Assembly (NCBI GenBank): GCA_003833135.1
Contig: QZLH01001421.1
Location: 24,645 to 46,140 of the forward strand
Length of the DNA: 21,496 nucleotides
Origin: Oehlia diaphana
Taxonomy: Eukaryota; Glomeromycota; Glomeromycetes; Glomerales; Glomeraceae
Direction: 5' to 3'
The notes below the pieces were generated by a model that saw only the letters and a list, made by a program, of their open reading frames with translations, had not been told where the DNA came from and ran no database searches. Within the stretch, counting starts at the first letter, position 1. Each line of letters starts with the position of its first letter. Made by a program: the position numbers and the translations under genes. Shown here piece by piece: positions 18,048 through 21,496 of this stretch.

Positions 18048-18985
18048 TTTATTCTATTACTAAATTCTGATCATAAGCTCTACTAAGGTCTTGTAATAAA
18101 AGGAGAGACGTTGGTTGGTGTATCGTTGATGTTTGATTATGGATTGTATATGTAAGATAATTTCGCTGCATGAAGCGCCTTTAATACCTGCTTGATTATT
18201 GTGTTCTAAAATGTTGTTAGTACCATAAAGGTGAAAATTAAGTCGTATGTTAATGATTTTCACTAGGAGTTTTCTAAACAATCCAGGAGTACGATAGGTC
18301 GTGTATGGTTTATGTCATAGTTCCACCATGTCGGTTTAGGGTTAAAAAAGCAGTTTTAAAATTTTCAGGTATTACTTCATTTATCAAGATGTAGTTATAT
18401 AAGGATAATAGTATTTCTAGAATTTGTAACGGCAATTGTTTAATAATTTCGTACGTGATCTTGTTAGGACCAGCAGCTTTGTTTGTTGGAAATTCCTTGA
18501 TAGCATTTTGTGTAATTAGTTTAGAAAGGTCAGTACCAGCGTTAGATGGTATGTTAGACTTTGGTTGGTAGATGTCTGACCAAGGGTGACGAAGTGAGAT
18601 TGTTGGATCATATGCCAGAGGTGAAGGTGTAACGCCTCCTATATTTTGATAATGGTCAATAGCTATCTTTTCTATTTCACTAGTATCTGTGATAAAAGTT
18701 AAGTTATTATTTTCGTCTTTGAAAATTAATTTATCTAATTAATTTTTTCTGGTTTTCTATCTAATAATGGGATTAACATTCTTCGTTGGTTGTTTGTAGA
18801 TCATTTTCGGTGAATAAATTTTTCTATCTTTTTCTTTTGATAATGACCGATTTCATATCTAATTTTGTGTTGATAATTAGTTTGAATTTACCAGCATCGT
18901 TATAATTCTAATATAATCTCTGGTTGTGATGTGGGCCAAAATACATCTTCTGGTTGTATACTATCATAATAAAATACTACACAAT
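18048..18985 (-). pseudogene. LINE ORF2 relic: reverse transcriptase fragment
   Basis: On the minus strand the order is SIQPEDVFWPTSQPEIILEL (about 18957-18895), a stop-broken linker, NNNLTFITDTSEIEKIAIDH, IYQPKSNIPSNAGTDLSKLI, FPTNKAAGPNKITYEIIKQL (about 18505-18445), LNYI/NEVIPENF, then after frame changes PKPTWWNYDINHTRPIVLLD, RKLLVKIINIRLNFHLYG, HNNQAGIKGASCSEIILHIQ and LLLQDLSRAYDQ (about 18095-18060). These match, motif for motif, the fingers-to-catalytic-Asp region of the intact LINE here (NNKVPG, RPIVLLD, NRAGIQGSSCMEII, DLSKAYD), but diverged, so it is a related, older family. An in-frame stretch of more than 110 codons (about 18715-18317) lacks ATG. The 3' half, including YLDD, is missing, truncated near 18050. 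Confidence 0.85.
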
Positions 18986-19594
18986 GTCTTTACATTTTAA
19001 CACTTTTATTGATAATAATAGTGATCACGAATCTAATTCTGAATTTATTGATAATTCTTTACAACAACCTTATTATGAAACTTGTCGAATACTACTGCTG
19101 GTGATTATGTTACTGTTAAAATAGTAACGTACAAGAATTCATTTTTACTTCCAATTTGCAATATCATCAAGCATCTTTGCAACATGATGAACATGTTCAA
19201 CAAAATGACTTTGTACCTACACAACATGACTATGATATTGCCAGCGCGAAAGTTTCTCTTCCAAAAATTTCGAAAAGGATTGATTCTTTTCAAAATCAAA
19301 TTCTTAAAATTGAATTGGAAATTGTCATTAAATTACAAAATGATCAAACCCAACAAAGAACTCAATATGTTCAATCTTCAACTTTACCGAAAAATCGGAT
19401 TGTAAATAGAATGAGTCCTTATCGGAAACCGAATGAACAGAATTTTAGAAACAAAAGCCGCAGTAATGACGCACATACTTTGCAGTACCACAACTGAATA
19501 CTAGACCTGTTGTTTGAATGTTGATAACAATCATACTCAATTTCAACCAGATGATGATTTGAACGAATCTTTTAGAAGCAATTATGATAACTGA
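18984..19594 (+). pseudogene. Gag-like retroelement ORF1 relic, frameshifted
   Basis: From ATG 18984 the reading is MSLHFNTFIDNNSDHESNSE and FIDNSLQQPYYETC. A frame change follows (NTTAGDYVTVKIVTYKNS), then another (NLQYHQASLQHDEHVQQNDF, ISKRIDSFQNQILKIELE, RMSPYRKPNEQNFRNKSR, stop 19495-19497), and in a third frame a tail CLNVDNNHTQFQPDDDLNES, with stop at about 19592. Gln/Asn/His-rich ends and a short central helix look like a retroelement capsid-type ORF1; I do not recognise a named family. Its start abuts the far end of the minus-strand LINE relic, head to head. At least two frameshifts make it non-functional. Confidence 0.45.
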
Positions 19595-19689
19595 CTATCG
19601 TCCATATTTTATTGTCATACATTCAATGCTTGTAAAGGATTCACGATTTACGATATCTTTATATATTTTACTTATTTATTTTTTTACTA

Positions 19690-19987
19690 TTCAATAAAAT
19701 TAAATTTCTATGTAACGCAACAATCAAAGGCACTTTTCGCATTTTCGTGCGTAAAGGAACTGACCGTTTGTTTAAACAAATTTTTTAATCTTCCATTTTA
19801 CACTATTTAATATATAGATCCTAACGGATTAGATTTAAAGGTTCTTATTTCTACAATTTACGAGTATATATCTATTGAAAGTGTATTTGGTTCTTGTATT
19901 TTAAAGGATAAAGTTAATGATAAAAAATGTTACAACTCGAATTTATACAAATTTCAATTATCTTTTTTTTTATATTATATATGGTAA
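19690..19987 (+). pseudogene. Coding-like stretch, unrecognised
   Basis: Plus-strand frames read NATIKGTFRIFVRKGTDRLF (about 19711-19770), then after a one-base change NLPFYTI, TAA (19808-19810), and DPNGLDLKVLISTIYEYISI and ESVFGSCILKDKVND up to TAA 19985-19987. Composition and continuity across the TAA suggest a former exon. No start, no family assignment. It lies 95 bases after the gag-like relic and may belong to the same element. Confidence 0.33.
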
Positions 19988-20592
19988 ATTAATAAATTTT
20001 ATTGAAGCTTAAAAAATAATTTTGTAAAATTTTAATTAGCAATTGAATAAGAAAATGCAAAAAAAAAAAATGGAAAATTTTCTTCTAAACATCTGTTTTG
20101 AAACAACACAATTCTACACTTGCGATCAAGTAATTTGTACATTGTGCTCTTTATGAGAAAAACAAGAGATAATAGGTTGATAGCTGATCGTAATCGGAAT
20201 TCGGTATTATTATCGTTTTAGTTGAGGTTACATAAATAGTGACGCAGGTAATATCGACTTAACGGTCATAATTTGATGACCTCGAATAACAAAACAAGCG
20301 TTTTTTGTTTGAATGTAATTCCAAAATATTTTCGTGCACGATTGTGTAACGTTGTGATACATGGCACAATTGTAATTATTGTATTTTCAAAATTCCTCGT
20401 ATAACTAGTGATTTTAAAAATTTCGCAAGTTACTCGATCCTATGCAAATAATACAAAGAGAACATTAAATATATTTTTTAGTATTCACATTTACATTAAA
20501 ACGCATCAATTTGTTTGGCAAGATAATGATATATTAATATGATAATAATATATATAATAATTCTATCTATACATTAACTATTAATTGAATAA
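19988..20592. other. A/T-rich noncoding interval
   Basis: I see no gene, no RNA gene and no clear repeat. Homopolymer A and T runs are frequent (for example A11 near 20060). Confidence 0.5.
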
Positions 20593-21126
20593 TTAGACGC
20601 ATTCAACCAAAAATTTCATATGATCACGATTAAACCTAATCAAATAATAATTATAAATTTCACCAATACGCCAATCAATAAGATCACAAACTGGTATTAA
20701 GTAAATAAAATTTGTGTTATTTTTCCTTTCAAATTTATAGACTAAAAAGAATCTTTTTTCTTTTAGTAGCGTTTCTAAAGTGAAAAAAAAGAAGAAACTC
20801 GTCATTAATCCAAGGGCCAAAATTCGGTTTCGTTAAGAAAAAAAGTTTCGTTCCTAAAGTTAAAAAAAAGATTCTCCATCATAAGTTCGAGTTATTCTTA
20901 TCGCTTCAGTTTTTCCATCCTCTGTAGGAAAGAAGTGTTCGTTTTTGGAATTCAAATATTCGTGTAATATATTAGTATTTATTAATGCAAAAGCTCTAAT
21001 TTTTTTGATCTGCAATTATGCAAAACAAAATTCATTTTACGTTTCACGTGACAGAGGGTGGCAAGAATCTTTAGGTAACTTCTTATTAGCTATTTTTGCT
21101 ATAAAGTTTTCTATAATAGCATATTC
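20593..21126 (-). pseudogene. Broken minus-strand gene, unrecognised
   Basis: One frame from 21126 reads EYAIIENFIAKIANKKLPKD, then SCHPLSRET, TAA (21037-21039), NEFCFA, TAA (21016-21018), LQIKKIRAFALINTNILHEY, LNSKNEHFFPTEDGKTEAIR and ITRTYDGES to about 20870. A frame change in a run of eight T leads to LTLGTKLFFLTKPNFGPWIN and DEFLLFFHF. A second change at another eight-T run (about 20780) leads to KEKRFFLVYKFERKNNTNFI, YLIPVCDLIDWRIGEIYN and FNRDHMKFLVECV with stop at 20593-20595. The protein would be about 175 residues here, probably incomplete at the N-terminus. No known domain recognised. The two T-run regions resemble each other (T8, then ACTTTAG and AACG), a possible internal duplication. 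Confidence 0.5.
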
Positions 21127-21496
21127 TTATTTTAATTATTTTCAAATTCTATAAGTTCAAATAAATCGAATCTGTTATGTGGTGGTAACTTTGGCCAAGA
21201 TTAAATCATAAAATAGTTCAGTCTAAAGAAAATTTAAAAAAAATAGTTTATAATACAGTATATCAAGCGCCACAGCCGAGCCACGCATCGCACAATTCAA
21301 AAATTATTAATAAATATATTTATGTAAACCAATAAAATAATAATATTTTGGTGCAATTAACAAAAAATATAATTTAAATTGAATAATCATTTAATTGATT
21401 TGATAAATAAATGAATACATAAAATATAAATAATTAAATAATTAAATATCAGAATGCTGAAATATTAAATATTAAAAAATGCAAGAATTAAATATT
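21127..21496. other. Right-hand A/T-rich noncoding end
   Basis: No gene seen. A short G/C-rich patch GCGCCACAGCCGAGCCACGC lies at about 21268-21287 and stands out from an otherwise almost pure A/T sequence. The last 170 bases are A/T low complexity. Confidence 0.5.

Noticed and set aside
1..21496. tRNA, rRNA or other structural RNA genes
   Set aside because: No tRNA B-box-like GGTTCRANNCC with a paired acceptor stem, and no rRNA-like conserved G/C-rich blocks were found by eye.

Overview
This is an A/T-rich eukaryotic window with no intact host gene that I can defend. It looks like a piece of an arbuscular mycorrhizal (Glomeromycotina, Rhizophagus-like) fungal genome. The grounds are extreme A/T richness, dense transposon debris, and short GT-AG introns. 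A decayed fragment at 1528-1790 also carries the Cys-pair / WCxxCD / WTSGN / LEWIxFDxFD signature, which I associate from memory with the expanded tyrosine-kinase-like proteins of these fungi. No tRNA, rRNA, CRISPR array or bacterial-type operon is visible.

Layout. 1-631: a higher-order tandem repeat (246-bp unit made of two diverged half-units). 710-1040: a coding-like plus-strand stretch split by a 98-bp near-perfect palindrome. 1246-1431 and 1528-1790: short coding-like remnants, the second from a kinase-family protein. 2188-3018: a retroelement gag-like frame with two in-frame stops. 3341-12364: the centrepiece, a full-length APE-type LINE (8,990 bp, 3358-12347) bounded by an identical 17-bp target-site duplication and ending in a (TAAAA)3 tail. 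It has ORF1 (RRM-like fold plus CCHC knuckle plus coiled coil) and a very long ORF2 (AP endonuclease, reverse transcriptase, RNase H, Cys/His knuckle). ORF2 keeps one reading frame for about 2,019 codons but carries eight nonsense codons outside its insertion. At 7657-7843 a 187-bp terminal-inverted-repeat element (hAT- or MULE-like) sits inside ORF2 with its own target duplication.

12433-13480, 13860-15396 and 16281-17151 are minus-strand decayed genes largely hidden from ATG-based ORF finding. The last has phase-consistent exons, GTGAGT donors and an intron containing a 127-bp tandem duplication. 18048-18985 (minus) is a second, more decayed LINE ORF2 relic. It abuts a plus-strand gag-like relic (18984-19594) and a further coding-like stretch (19690-19987). 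20593-21126 (minus) is another broken, unrecognised gene. The last 370 bases are A/T-rich noncoding sequence.

History that can be inferred: an already repeat-rich region received the LINE immediately 3' of a minus-strand gene (stop at 12433-12435). The LINE was later hit by the TIR element and by point nonsense changes. Nonsense without frameshift dominates LINE ORF2, the gag-like frame and the spliced gene at 16281-17151, whereas other relics decayed mainly by frameshift. That contrast is the pattern most worth testing.
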